Source of the DNA: AWTP1-18 sp036504515
GTDB lineage: Bacteria; Pseudomonadota; Gammaproteobacteria; Burkholderiales; Rhodocyclaceae
DNA: 64,000 bases
Reading direction: 5' to 3'
Assembly: GCA_036504515.1 (NCBI GenBank)
Contig: DASXVA010000001.1
Coordinates: forward strand, 496,001 to 560,000
The notes below the pieces were generated by a model, which saw only the letters and a program-made list of their open reading frames with translations, searched no databases and was not told the DNA's origin. Positions 31,925 through 41,144 of this stretch are shown piece by piece. The translations under genes and the position numbers were made by a program. How positions within the stretch are numbered: position 1 is the first letter of the stretch; each line of letters begins with the position of its first letter.

Positions 31925-32233
31925 TGTTGGATAGCCTTGGGGGAATGCTTGGGAAAACGGTCCTGAGCTGATTATTCCGGATTATCCGTGATTGATTTGA
32001 GCCTCCTGTCACTTATGTTGGTCGGCCAAAGCAGTCATAGCCCTGATAGCATCACAGAGTCTACTTTCGGCTTCTAACCTGCCTTGCCTACAGTCTGCTG
32101 ACTCTTTACCTGCATTAGAAACCCAACGGAATATCAGATTTTCGACGAGCGCCCTGCAAACGCGGTGTCTATCAGCTTTTCCATGCGCGGTTCCATCCTC
32201 TCACTCCTGAAGCTCTCTTACCAAGCTTTCAAG
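31925..32233. other. Gap with no convincing gene
   Basis: 309 bases between the paralogue promoter and the nitrilase-like remnant. On the minus strand the frame 32200-32009 is open for about 63 codons and reads protein-like (VSNAGKESADCRQ; LCDAIRAMTALADQHK) but has no usable start codon. It may be the decayed end of a small gene. Nothing else is supported. Confidence 0.35.
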
Positions 32234-32695
32234 TTACCGCCGACGCAGCCCGGCCGGTGGCGTCTTGCCAATTCGCTCTCGAACCTTTTTCTTCACTACG
32301 ACAGGTGGTGCCGCCGCCGCCTTAAGTGCGGGACCAAAATCGTCCATTTCAAGATCGAAAATGGAGATCGAGAGTTGGTTTTCGCCATGCGCATGGGCGA
32401 TCAAGCGCTTGTGTTCCACGTCATAGGGTGCCTGAGCCGTCGAGCCACCGAATTCGCCACAATTGGCAATCAAGACGTGTTGATACATGTGGTAGCGCAG
32501 TGCAGAAACCATGCTGTCGAACGTCTTCACGTCCTTGTTCATGGCTGCAACTACAAACATGTGCGTCTCATCGCGCAAGTCTGCCGCAAGCGCCAAATCC
32601 GTCGCGTCGTAACAGATAGCACCGGAAATACGGTACGGGAGCCCCCTTCCGTCTTGCAGCTCAATAACAACTTGGTACGGTCTGTTGATAGCCAT
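32234..32695 (-). pseudogene. C-terminal remnant of a nitrilase-fold (carbon-nitrogen hydrolase) protein
   Basis: 153 codons. The segment GAICYDATDLALAADLRDE has the nitrilase-type catalytic Cys context. AMNKDVKTFDSMVSALRYHMYQHVLIANCGEFGGSTAQAPY and ISIFDLEMDDF are typical of the C-terminal half of the fold. The N-terminal half with the catalytic Glu and Lys is missing: the frame stops six bases short of the IS21-family end at 32701. The parent gene was probably cut by that insertion and an associated deletion. Reverse transcriptase-nitrilase fusions (DRT type 1) carry such domains, but no RT sequence is left here, so that origin is only a suggestion. Confidence 0.6.
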
Positions 32696-32700
32696 TTATC

Positions 32701-33850
32701 TGACCCGTGGTTTCCATCCAAATTTGACCCACGGTTTATGTGCGTAGTACGGCTACGCTCCTGTGGATAAGAATTAGGTTTCTACTGATTGCTCCCCTTT
32801 CTGTTTGTTGGAACGAGTCCGACCTGGCTGCTGCCGGGCTGTACTCGTTTTGAAGCGCCAGGACTCATTGCCAGTCTCGACGATATGGCAGTGATGGGTC
32901 AGGCGATCCAATAGTGCCGTGGTCATCTTGGCATCACCAAAGACGTTGCTCCACTCGGTGAAGGACAGATTCGTCGTGATCATCACGCTCGTATGCTCAT
33001 AAAGCTTCGAGAGCAGATGGAACAGTAAAGCACCACCTGCCTGACTAAAGGGCAAGTACCCTAGCTCGTCGAGGATCACCAAATCCACGTGCATCAGCCG
33101 ATAGGCCAACTGTCCCTGGCGACCAGAGGCTTTTTCCTGTTCCAGCGTATTGACCAGTTCCTCCGTCGAGAAGAAGCGTACCCGTCGGCCATGACGCTGG
33201 ATCGCCTCAATACCGATAGCCGTCACTAGGTGTGTCTTGCCTGTACCGGGACCACCGATGAAGACCGCGTTATGGGCAGCATCCATGAACTCCCCACCAT
33301 GCAACCGGCGAATCAAGTCCTCATCTGCCCGTGATTGAGCGAAGTCGAATCCTGCTAAGTCGCGGTGCGCAGGGAAACGCGCTGCTGTCATCTGGTAGGC
33401 GGTAGAGCGGACCTCACGCTCAGCAGTTTCTGCGGCGATGAGTTCGCCCATCCACTGCTCAGGATCGAGTTCGCTGTGCCGGGCCTTGGCAACCATTTCT
33501 GGCCAGCACTGGGCCATGCCGTGCAGTTTCAGCCCTTTTAGCTTGGCAATGAGTTCAACGGACATCGCTCACCTCCCCGCGCAGATGGTCGTAGCGTATT
33601 CGCCTGCGGCTCTTCGCTGACCGTTAAACCTGTTGTTACCGGACCAGGTGACGGCATTCCAGACTTTAGGCGGGCCAACACATTGAGGACGTGCTCGCCG
33701 CTAGGCCGGCCAGATTCCAGTGCAACTTCCACGGCCACTACGACAGCCTCAAGTCCGTGGTGTGGGATAGTAGCCAGCACGTCGGCCATTACCCGATCAC
33801 CACCAGGCTGTTTGAGTAGATAGCGCTGCAAGGCAATCAGTGGATCAGGC
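32701..33850 (-). mobile_element. IS21-family element, 5'-truncated
   Basis: Contains an intact istB and only the last ~100 codons of istA. The downstream end begins near 32701 with TGACCCGTGG and an internal related copy CCAAATTTGACCCACGG, typical of IS21 ends. The opposite end and most of istA are gone and the sequence joins the HEPN-like gene at about 33845. No target duplication is recognisable, which fits a deletion between the IS and the neighbouring cargo genes. Confidence 0.8.
32774..33565 (-). CDS. istB: IS21-family helper ATPase IstB
   Basis: A 263-residue DnaC-like AAA+ ATPase. Walker A is GGPGTGKTH and Walker B is LVILDELGYLPFSQ; the segment MITTNLSFTEWSNVFGDAKMTTALLDRLTHHCHIVETGNESWRF is the family's typical C-terminal region. 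IstB normally works with IstA during transposition. Because IstA is truncated here, the element should be immobile unless another copy supplies it. The start overlaps the end of istA by 28 bases, the usual istAB arrangement. Confidence 0.95.
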   Translation of the reverse strand: MSVELIAKLKGLKLHGMAQCWPEMVAKARHSELDPEQWMGELIAAETAEREVRSTAYQMTAARFPAHRDLAGFDFAQSRADEDLIRRLHGGEFMDAAHNAVFIGGPGTGKTHLVTAIGIEAIQRHGRRVRFFSTEELVNTLEQEKASGRQGQLAYRLMHVDLVILDELGYLPFSQAGGALLFHLLSKLYEHTSVMITTNLSFTEWSNVFGDAKMTTALLDRLTHHCHIVETGNESWRFKTSTARQQPGRTRSNKQKGEQSVET

Positions 33851-33852
33851 AA
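33538..33852 (-). pseudogene. istA: 3' fragment of istA transposase
   Basis: About 100 codons corresponding to the C-terminal end of IstA (PLIALQRYLLKQPGGDRVMADVLATIPHHGLEAVVVAVEVALESG...). It lacks the HTH and the DDE catalytic core. The first codons are chimeric with the disrupted HEPN-like gene. IS21 IstA proteins are usually around 400-500 residues, so about three quarters are missing. Confidence 0.8.
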
Positions 33853-34639
33853 ACCAGCGCAGAACCGCCAGTTGCTATCGTGCTGAAGTAATCCCTGTCG
33901 GCTTCAATCTGCGCCCGAAACTGGCCGGGGTTGCGGCTATAGAGCAGGTTCAATGCGCTGTAGTTGATGGCGCGGTTCTTTTCGCATTTCTCGTCCGTTA
34001 AGCGGAACACGAATTTCCAGAGTGCTTTGAATACGGCTTTATAGACCTCCGGATTGAAGCGCGAGAAATACTTGCTCTCCAAGTACGCCTTCAGCTTTTT
34101 CTCATCAATCAGGATGCCCGATGCCTGCTCAAGGTCTTCGACCAGATCGCCGACAATTTGCTTCGACAAGATCGGAGCCTTCGTGAGCAGGCCATCGAGT
34201 GCGTTCCGAATCAGAGCACAGGCCGTGTCACGGTTTGGCCGATGCAACTGGAAATTCGCGTTGACCACCGGATGTGCTGCAAGATGGCGCTGCCGTTGCA
34301 GATGGAGCAGATTCTCACGTTCAGCAATGTCCAGTAACTGTGGGTCTGCTCGGCCACTGACTCCACCAGCTTCGTTTCCCACACGGGCGACCGCTCGTTA
34401 TCCTGCTGCATCTGTCCAATCTCGGCCAAGATGCTGTTGGCTTTGGCATCCCCGTAGAGATCAACCAAATGCTGGAGCTTGAACAGCAGGTCACAGACCA
34501 TGACCGACCAGAGCATCACGACCGCTGACCGATGGTTGCCTGCCGAATAGCAGCTCAACACCTCGGAAAAATATTCCTTGCTGCGTGCATCGAAAATCTG
34601 CGTCGCGCGCTGCTCGATGGAGTATTCGTCCAACATCAC
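33837..34639 (-). pseudogene. HEPN-like gene of the defence operon, frameshifted and truncated
   Basis: Two overlapping frames (34639-34211 and 34382-33837) together encode one protein. The first frame runs through YFSEVLSCYSAGNHRSAVVML and SPVWETKLVESVAEQT, the second continues QLLDIAERENLLHLQRQRHLAAHP. The frame changes at about 34335-34345. The pattern RHLAAH is an R-x4-H motif, and the upstream helix (AGNHRSAVVMLWSVMVCDLLFKL) is typical of HEPN domains, so an RNase-type accessory is plausible. The 3' end is cut by the IS21 remnant. The start (GTG 34639 or ATG 34636) overlaps the helicase stop. A sequencing error could explain the frameshift but not the IS junction. Confidence 0.6.
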
Positions 34640-37413
34640 GCCCCCTGGCTCACGATCTCAACGTATCCAATCAGCTCTGCCGAATAGCTGCCATCTCCAT
34701 TTGCTGCACCCTTGTGCTTCAATTCCCGCTGTAGGGTAGGCTCAACCACCTGCGCGAACAGTTCCAGCCGTTGCTCCGGCGCAAACCTGGGTGACGTTGC
34801 TGGTGACTGCAAGAATTGCTCAGCCTGTCGCTCGATCGCCGGAACCCTTGTGCCATCCTGCTTGACGGCAATGGGCTGAATGACGATACGGCGTTCACCG
34901 TTGCCTGCGGACGCCTCAACCATCCAGAGAGAAAGCAGAACCGGCGCGTCCACATCCCCGGAAACCACAATGCCGATATCCTCGGGTGGAACGCTGCGCC
35001 AGCGTCCCAGCTCATCCTGTATCAGCGGATGATCCAAGCCCATCAGTTCCACGTTATCGTTGCTCGTAGCCGTATCGCGGCTCAAGGTAAATCGTGCCCC
35101 ACGTGCGCCATCAACAGTAATGAGGTCATAGGTTTCGTCGTCGATCTTGACCAAGCGCTGCTGACGATCCGCCACTGCTGCCGACAGGAAACGCACCAGC
35201 CGATCCAGGCTGGATGACACATCGGAGAAAGGCTTGTAGTCATTGAGGCTGAAGCCTTCGAGGTCTTGGAACAGATCAAACACCACCTGCCGCGCTTCGC
35301 GTGAATTCGAGAGCGCTGCCTCCAACTCCACTTGTGTGCGCTTCAACTCCGGATCGGACAACGCCTCCTGGTACAGGCGGTCGTAATTAAGACGCTCAGA
35401 TAGCTGGCCAAGAATCTGCGCCCGCAGGTCTTCGGCCACGTTCCCTTGGTCGTCAACCTTGCCGACTGTCTTGGCGATTTCCGTCAGTTTCTCGTCGAGC
35501 ATCAAGAAAATTCGCCCTTCGATGGTGTCGGACAAGACGAGGTTGTAAACCTGCGCCGTGTGGTTCTGCCCATAGCGGTGGATGCGCCCGATGCGTTGTT
35601 CCACATCCATCGGATTCCACGGCAAATCGAAATTGAACAGAATGCGCGCGAACTGAAGGTTCAAGCCTTCGCGGCCGGCCGCTGTACAAACCAGGACACG
35701 CGGTCCATCCTTCAAACGGAATTTTCGCTCTGCCGCCAGCTTGGCACCGTGGTCACCGCCGCGCAGCACCACCACACCCTGGCCGGGGTAGGCCTGCTCA
35801 ATTTCGCGGGCAATCAGATCGACCGTGCCGAGGTAGGTAGCGAAGATGACAATCTTCTCGCTGGCATTCTGCCGCCACAGATAGCCCAAGCCATCGAGCA
35901 GCTTCTGAGCCTTGGTTTCCCGCTGCTGCGGGAAGACCTTGAGTAGATCGCCAATGCGCAGGCGCTCCTCGGGCAGATGGAGTTCCACGACAGCCGATGC
36001 CGCTTCCTCGGCGTGCGTTGCGGAATATTCGCTGCCGTAAGGGTCTGAGGCCATTTCCAGCGCCTCCTCATCCAGCTTCTTGACCAAGCGGTACTTGAGA
36101 TCGGCCAGCACACGATCTACTTCGCTGCGCCCGATACTGTCCTGCGGCAGTCCGAATTCCTCGTGAATCAGTGCCCGCGCTTCGTCAGTCAGCCGCTCAC
36201 GGCCTTCAATATCAAGCTCCTTGTCGCGCAGCAGCGCCTCGTGCAGTGTCAGCATCAGCAGGCGGCGTTTCATGGTTCGCCGCACGGCAGCGAAGCTCGA
36301 TGCCGCAATCTTCTGGAAGATCGCCATCAAGAAGCCGAGGGCTCGCCCCTGCCCGCCCTGGCGACGTGCCAGATCGAAGCCATCCTCCAGATACTCGCGC
36401 AGCTTCTCGTAGAACAGCCGCTCATCCTGATTCATCAGGAAAGACTCGGTATGTACCCAGCGCCGCGCAAATAGCGGCGAACCATCGGCCTGGCAGGCAT
36501 CGGCCTTGGTGCGGCGGAACATCACCGTATTGAGACGGTGACGGTTCTCCAGCATCTCTTCGGGGCTGCCAAACAGCGTGGGGTTCAGGAGCTGCGCCAG
36601 CATCCAGAACTGGAAGTGATTACCTTGGTGCGGGGTGGCCGACAACAGCATCAGGTCACGTGAATGATCCTTCAATGCCTCGGCCAGCTTGTAGTTCTCC
36701 GTCTTCCTGACCTTGCCGCCGGTGCGGTAGGCCGTCAGATGGTGTGCTTCGTCGAACACCACCAGATCCCAGCGTGGCGCATCGAGCAGGCGCTTGATGC
36801 GCGCCGGGCGCTTGAGCGTGTCGATGCTCGCAATGAGCCGGTCGTGCTTGGCGAAAGCATTGGTCTTGCGGTCGGTGATATCGCCCTCGGAGCCGAACAC
36901 CTCGAAGTCGAGGTTGAACACTTCGTTCAACTCGCGGTGCCAGTTATTCACCAATCCGGCGGGCACCACCATCAGCGCGCGGTTCAGCTCGCCCCGGCTG
37001 GCCAGCTCTCGCAAAATCAGCGCGGTTTCGATGGTCTTGCCCAAGCCCACCTCGTCGGCAACCAGATAGCGCCGGGGAGATGCGGTGGCAATACGGTGCG
37101 TCAGCACCACCTGGTGAGGCAGCAGGTCGATCTTGGCCGAAGTCAGCGCCGACGCGCTTTCCATAACAGGCAGTGCGTGGGCCTCGTAGGACAGCCACGC
37201 TTTGCGCGCCCGATCTGCGCCGCCATCGACGGCACGCAGAATGCGCTCGGTGCGCGAGAGCTGGCGACGCACTGCGCCAACCGGCACACGGCGCTCGCCC
37301 ACGCCGAAGAAGGCGCGCAAGTAGCCATCGCGCGCCGGGTCAAGAACGACACCTTGGCCGAATTCGTGGTGGGTGATCCGTTCGCCGGGTTGAAACTGAG
37401 CCTCTGCTTCCAC
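34636..37413 (-). CDS. SNF2/RapA-type helicase of the defence operon (BrxHII-like)
   Basis: 925 residues. The N-terminus (HHEFGQGVVLDPARDGYLRAFFGVGERRVP) resembles the small barrel found in such defence helicases. Motif I is DEVGLGKTIETAL (~120), motif II VVFDEAHHL (~217), motif III LLSATPHQG, and the second RecA domain ends with QRIGRIHRYGQ (~604). A ~300-residue C-terminal domain is unrecognised. Family comparison suggests a DNA translocase like BrxHII (BREX type 3) or DrmD (class 1 DISARM). It begins 10 bases after the preceding gene and its stop overlaps the next start. Confidence 0.9.
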   Translation of the reverse strand: MEAEAQFQPGERITHHEFGQGVVLDPARDGYLRAFFGVGERRVPVGAVRRQLSRTERILRAVDGGADRARKAWLSYEAHALPVMESASALTSAKIDLLPHQVVLTHRIATASPRRYLVADEVGLGKTIETALILRELASRGELNRALMVVPAGLVNNWHRELNEVFNLDFEVFGSEGDITDRKTNAFAKHDRLIASIDTLKRPARIKRLLDAPRWDLVVFDEAHHLTAYRTGGKVRKTENYKLAEALKDHSRDLMLLSATPHQGNHFQFWMLAQLLNPTLFGSPEEMLENRHRLNTVMFRRTKADACQADGSPLFARRWVHTESFLMNQDERLFYEKLREYLEDGFDLARRQGGQGRALGFLMAIFQKIAASSFAAVRRTMKRRLLMLTLHEALLRDKELDIEGRERLTDEARALIHEEFGLPQDSIGRSEVDRVLADLKYRLVKKLDEEALEMASDPYGSEYSATHAEEAASAVVELHLPEERLRIGDLLKVFPQQRETKAQKLLDGLGYLWRQNASEKIVIFATYLGTVDLIAREIEQAYPGQGVVVLRGGDHGAKLAAERKFRLKDGPRVLVCTAAGREGLNLQFARILFNFDLPWNPMDVEQRIGRIHRYGQNHTAQVYNLVLSDTIEGRIFLMLDEKLTEIAKTVGKVDDQGNVAEDLRAQILGQLSERLNYDRLYQEALSDPELKRTQVELEAALSNSREARQVVFDLFQDLEGFSLNDYKPFSDVSSSLDRLVRFLSAAVADRQQRLVKIDDETYDLITVDGARGARFTLSRDTATSNDNVELMGLDHPLIQDELGRWRSVPPEDIGIVVSGDVDAPVLLSLWMVEASAGNGERRIVIQPIAVKQDGTRVPAIERQAEQFLQSPATSPRFAPEQRLELFAQVVEPTLQRELKHKGAANGDGSYSAELIGYVEIVSQGA

Positions 37414-37422
37414 GCGCCGACC

Positions 37423-37935
37423 TCAGGTAATTCGCAAGTGGAAGAGGCCTGCCGCTTTCGCACCCTCGCGCAGCAGAATTTCCTGCGGGTACTCATTGGC
37501 CTCGCCCCAGAGCAAGCGGCCAAAGTCGAGCTGACTGCCCCGGTGCGGCGCTTCGCACAACCACGACACCGCATCGGTGGACGTCTGCACCTTGAGACGG
37601 CTATTGCCCTGTGGCAACCAGAAAATCAGCGCGGCCTCGCCCGCGTAGGCATCCTGAAACGAAAGGATGGCTCGCTTGATCGTGTCGGCCAGCCATATTT
37701 CGCCCTGATCGGGAGCCAGCAGATCAAGACTGCCTTCAAGACCGGCTACCACCAGCGTCTGGCTGTCGTTGCTGGGGAGGTCATCCGGCCACCCATTCCC
37801 ATTCGGGGCAGCGGCCTGCAAGAACTGCCGCAGACTCCACACCTCTCCCGCTGCGCACACCGTGTTGCGTGCTTCCTCATCCCACAGCCAGCTGGTGCCG
37901 CGCCGTTGCCACACTGTATCGAGCACCTGCCTCAT
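37423..37935 (-). CDS. Defence-operon protein of unknown function (170 aa)
   Basis: 170 residues with no P-loop, signal peptide or membrane segment and no named domain recognised. It contains TLVVAGLEGSLDLLAPDQGEIWLADTIKRAILSFQDAYAGEAALIFWLPQG and a Trp-rich N-terminus (TVWQRRGTSWLWDEE). The start overlaps the methylase stop (TAATG), and the helicase follows closely. BREX type 3 has a small BrxF protein at another position, but BrxF is a P-loop protein and this one is not. It may be a structural or specificity partner of the methylase or helicase; that is inference. Confidence 0.75.
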   Translation of the reverse strand: MRQVLDTVWQRRGTSWLWDEEARNTVCAAGEVWSLRQFLQAAAPNGNGWPDDLPSNDSQTLVVAGLEGSLDLLAPDQGEIWLADTIKRAILSFQDAYAGEAALIFWLPQGNSRLKVQTSTDAVSWLCEAPHRGSQLDFGRLLWGEANEYPQEILLREGAKAAGLFHLRIT

Positions 37936-40900
37936 TACGCATACTCCCCATCGTCATCAAACAGCGAAGCCTGCAGAGGCTTGGGTGCCTGGCTGGCTTG
38001 CCAGGTGGTGAAGATCGACACCGCGCGCGAGGCTGCGTTGCGGGTGGTTTGATCTGGGCCGTTCTTCTGCAGCCATTCCAGCAGCGGTTTGAGCGCCACG
38101 TGCGGCTTGAAGTTATCGTTCTTCAGCGTGTCCGAGGCATTGATGCCGCTGCCATCGACACAGGCACCAATCAGCACCAGCGCCTGATCGAAGTCGGAGG
38201 TGAGCTTGCGCTTGTGTTTTCCCGACCAATCGCGGGCGAAATCGAGCGGATTAGTGCGTGTGACAACCTTCTTCACCTCGCTGCACCACCCGCGTTGCTC
38301 AAAGTCATCCGGCGTGGTGATGGTGCCGCGCAGGAATTTCTGTAATTGGTCGCGCTTCATTTCTTTCGCGGCTCCGAAGGTGCGTAGAAACTGCCGCGTC
38401 ATCGGCTCGGCATTCACCGGTGGCGGTTCTTTGCCCTTGTCGGCGTCTTCGTCGATGAGCTGGTTGATACCGACCAGTGCGTCCTTGACTGAGATCGTGC
38501 GCCCCTCGTCGACATAGACCTTGCCGTAGTGGCGGGAGAAATATTCCAGCGCCTTGCCGCGCCGGATCACTTGGATATCTGCGGCGGGCAGACCTTCCTT
38601 GGCGTGGTTTTCCAGCATCGCCTGCAATTGACGTACATCGGCCATCACCTCGCGGCGCATCCGGCCCCAGCTCACGGGTTTGGGTTCTTCCGTGCGCTTG
38701 CGGCAGACGTGGATGATGTCGTATTCGATGGTCTTGGAGCCAAACTCGCCTTCGCCCTTGGTTTCGTCAGAGCGGATCGGATAAGTCGCTTCGAGGTAGT
38801 ACCCGGCATCGAACAACGACTCCAGCACTGCCACCCACGGCTCATCTTCGCTGTGGTGGAAGGTGAAGGCCAGGATGCCACTGGGCTTCAAGAGGCGATG
38901 TGCCTCGCGCCAGCACTGGGTGAGCAGCCGCTGATAGAAACCATCCGGATCTTCCGGCTCGCGGGCGCGGTTGGCCACAGCCTCCAGTGATTTCGGCGTG
39001 TATTCCGCACCGAAAATCTGTGGGTACTTGCCCTTGAGCGCGAGACGCAACCAGACGTAGAAAAAGTCGGCCAGCTCCGAGTAGTGCAGTAGGCCGCCGA
39101 ACGGTGGATCGGTGATGACCAAATCGAGACTGCCGCTTTCAAGCTGCGCCAGATCCGTGGACGAGCCCTGATACACGGCCACATCCAGCACAGGATCACC
39201 GGGAAAAACCTTTTCGCTTTTGCCGCTCAATTGCCCCGCCAACACGGGGTCGCGGCGTGTCAACGCTTCGTTACTCACCGCTTCCCATGGCTTAATCGCC
39301 CAATCGCGGCCTTCGAGGATGCCCTCGGAACTGGATGCCCAGTTACCACGGCCTAATGCGGGGAAAACGCAGTTCTCGACCACCGTTGATTTCGGGTGGT
39401 AGTTGTTGTTCGAGAACATGGGCTCCGGCGTATCCCGCTGCGGGTTCCAGAAGCCAAACAAACTCTGGTTACGCAGATACTGCTGGAAGCATCCGAGTAC
39501 ATACTCGCGTACCTTCCAGTCGTAGTTGCCGACCTCAACAATGGCCTTGAGCAGTTGTGTGTGCACCAGCAACTGGCGCGGATTGAACATCGTCCACCAG
39601 TGGGTGAAGCCGTGGTTCGGAACGCCACCTTGCAGGTGGTGGGTCATGAAGCCGTAGGGAAGTTCAGAGCGCGGCCAGTAGTCCTTGAGGTCACCATCCT
39701 TACGTGTTTCCCATTCAGCGAACGCGGTGTCGTACTGCCGCGCGTGCGCTGTGCCGTATGCCGCGAAGAAGCGGCCACTGTAGGGTTTGCCCGCCGCATC
39801 GCGCTTGGGCGCGTAGCCCTGCACCGCGTAGGCAGCCATCGGCCCGGTTTTGCCGGTGGCTTTGATGGTGGTCAGTACGTCTTGCACCGTGCCGCAGGCT
39901 GCGCAGGCGTAGTGGGATTTTTTCGGTACCGTGCCATTTTCCGGCGCAAAGGTGATCTTCGTTTCCGGGCACGTCACTTCCTCCGGCAGCGTGCCACGCA
40001 CCTCCAGCAGCCGAATCTTGGATGCACGCTCACTGTCCCACCTGGTGGTCGCGGCCACATTGTCCTGCGCCGAGCCGCCATAGGGCAGATCTTCCGCATC
40101 CTGCTTGGGCGCGCCAGCCAACCATTGCGGATGCACCAGCAGACTCAATTCGACCTTCTTGTTCTTACCTTTGCCGAGGTTGACCATCGCCGTATGGTCA
40201 CAATGCGGGCAGATAACGCCCTTCCGGCGGTCGAGCACGGAAAACGGATGTTCGGAAGGTGCCACATACAGTGGCGCATCCGGGTCCATCCGTGCCGCGT
40301 CTTCCTCAACGTGGAATTCGCCGCCGCACTTGCTGCACGAATGTTCCCAGTGCTTCACGCTGATGGTCTTCACCGCCATCACCGGGCTGCTCATGATCGG
40401 CGTACGATGGCCGCAGCCAGTCACCTGACAAGGGCCGTGCTTGGCCCAGAAGGTGTAGATGATCTCCGGGCCTTCGTAACGGTAGTCCTTGCGCTCGCCG
40501 CGCGGGATGGTCAGCGGGTCGAAATCGGCAGGCATCACCTTCTTGGTCGGCTGGTGCGTCCACGTGCCTTTTTCACCCTCCGGGCCGTCGCAGTAGTAGT
40601 ACGGCATGATCTGCGGCTTGACCTCGGCCTCGATGTCGGCCAGCAGCTTTTTCACTTGCTCCAGATCGACGTTGGCCAGCTCTTGCTTGACCACGAACCA
40701 CGCGACCGGATTGAGGTCGTTGCCAACCATCTGCATACCGAGACGTGAGCCTTCCACCAGTGTGGTACCGCCACCCATGAAAATGTCGGCCACCTTCAGG
40801 TGCTTGAACGCACCTTTCTTCTGGTGGTTGGCGTAGTAGTTGTCCCACACCAGTTTGGCGGCATGCGATTTGTCCTCCGGAGCCTTGGTGGCCGCCGCAA

Positions 40901-41144
40901 TCAACATCGAGCGGAACACGCTGGAACGCCGCCGCGCCCACCACTTCGACATCTGGTAAATCGGCTTGCCCGCATTGCCTTCAATGATCGCCACCTGATT
41001 GACCGGCAGGATCGGGAAATCCACCTCCAGGCAAGTCTTGGGACGATTCGGATCGTTGAAATCGACGGTTTCCAACGCGACCGTCTTGCCTGCGCCGACA
41101 GCTTTGGCGACTTCTTGAGCGAGTAGTTCTTTTTTGGTGGTCAT
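37935..41144 (-). CDS. DUF1156 adenine-specific DNA methyltransferase (PglXI-like)
   Basis: 1069 residues from MTTKKELLAQEVAKAV (ATG 41144). The N-terminal DUF1156 part (ILPVNQVAIIEGNAGKPIYQMSKWWARRRSSVFRSML) leads into a SAM-binding motif with FMGGGTTLVEG at about 120. Several zinc-knuckle pairs follow (CQVTGCGH, CSKCGGEF, CPHCDH, CAACGT). The catalytic motif TDPPFGG is near residue 679, so N6-adenine methylation is expected. This is the COG1743-type enzyme used as PglXI in BREX type 3, where it marks host DNA as self. The start codon overlaps the stop of the upstream gene (ATGA). Confidence 0.92.
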   Translation of the reverse strand: MTTKKELLAQEVAKAVGAGKTVALETVDFNDPNRPKTCLEVDFPILPVNQVAIIEGNAGKPIYQMSKWWARRRSSVFRSMLIAAATKAPEDKSHAAKLVWDNYYANHQKKGAFKHLKVADIFMGGGTTLVEGSRLGMQMVGNDLNPVAWFVVKQELANVDLEQVKKLLADIEAEVKPQIMPYYYCDGPEGEKGTWTHQPTKKVMPADFDPLTIPRGERKDYRYEGPEIIYTFWAKHGPCQVTGCGHRTPIMSSPVMAVKTISVKHWEHSCSKCGGEFHVEEDAARMDPDAPLYVAPSEHPFSVLDRRKGVICPHCDHTAMVNLGKGKNKKVELSLLVHPQWLAGAPKQDAEDLPYGGSAQDNVAATTRWDSERASKIRLLEVRGTLPEEVTCPETKITFAPENGTVPKKSHYACAACGTVQDVLTTIKATGKTGPMAAYAVQGYAPKRDAAGKPYSGRFFAAYGTAHARQYDTAFAEWETRKDGDLKDYWPRSELPYGFMTHHLQGGVPNHGFTHWWTMFNPRQLLVHTQLLKAIVEVGNYDWKVREYVLGCFQQYLRNQSLFGFWNPQRDTPEPMFSNNNYHPKSTVVENCVFPALGRGNWASSSEGILEGRDWAIKPWEAVSNEALTRRDPVLAGQLSGKSEKVFPGDPVLDVAVYQGSSTDLAQLESGSLDLVITDPPFGGLLHYSELADFFYVWLRLALKGKYPQIFGAEYTPKSLEAVANRAREPEDPDGFYQRLLTQCWREAHRLLKPSGILAFTFHHSEDEPWVAVLESLFDAGYYLEATYPIRSDETKGEGEFGSKTIEYDIIHVCRKRTEEPKPVSWGRMRREVMADVRQLQAMLENHAKEGLPAADIQVIRRGKALEYFSRHYGKVYVDEGRTISVKDALVGINQLIDEDADKGKEPPPVNAEPMTRQFLRTFGAAKEMKRDQLQKFLRGTITTPDDFEQRGWCSEVKKVVTRTNPLDFARDWSGKHKRKLTSDFDQALVLIGACVDGSGINASDTLKNDNFKPHVALKPLLEWLQKNGPDQTTRNAASRAVSIFTTWQASQAPKPLQASLFDDDGEYA

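Noticed and set aside
32165..32770. 201-codon plus-strand ORF
   Set aside because: Runs antisense through the nitrilase-like remnant and across the IS end; it crosses a mobile-element border and looks like a shadow.
39396..40748. 450-codon plus-strand ORF opposite the DUF1156 methylase
   Set aside because: Antisense to a gene with intact SAM and DPPF motifs; its composition is of the shadow type.
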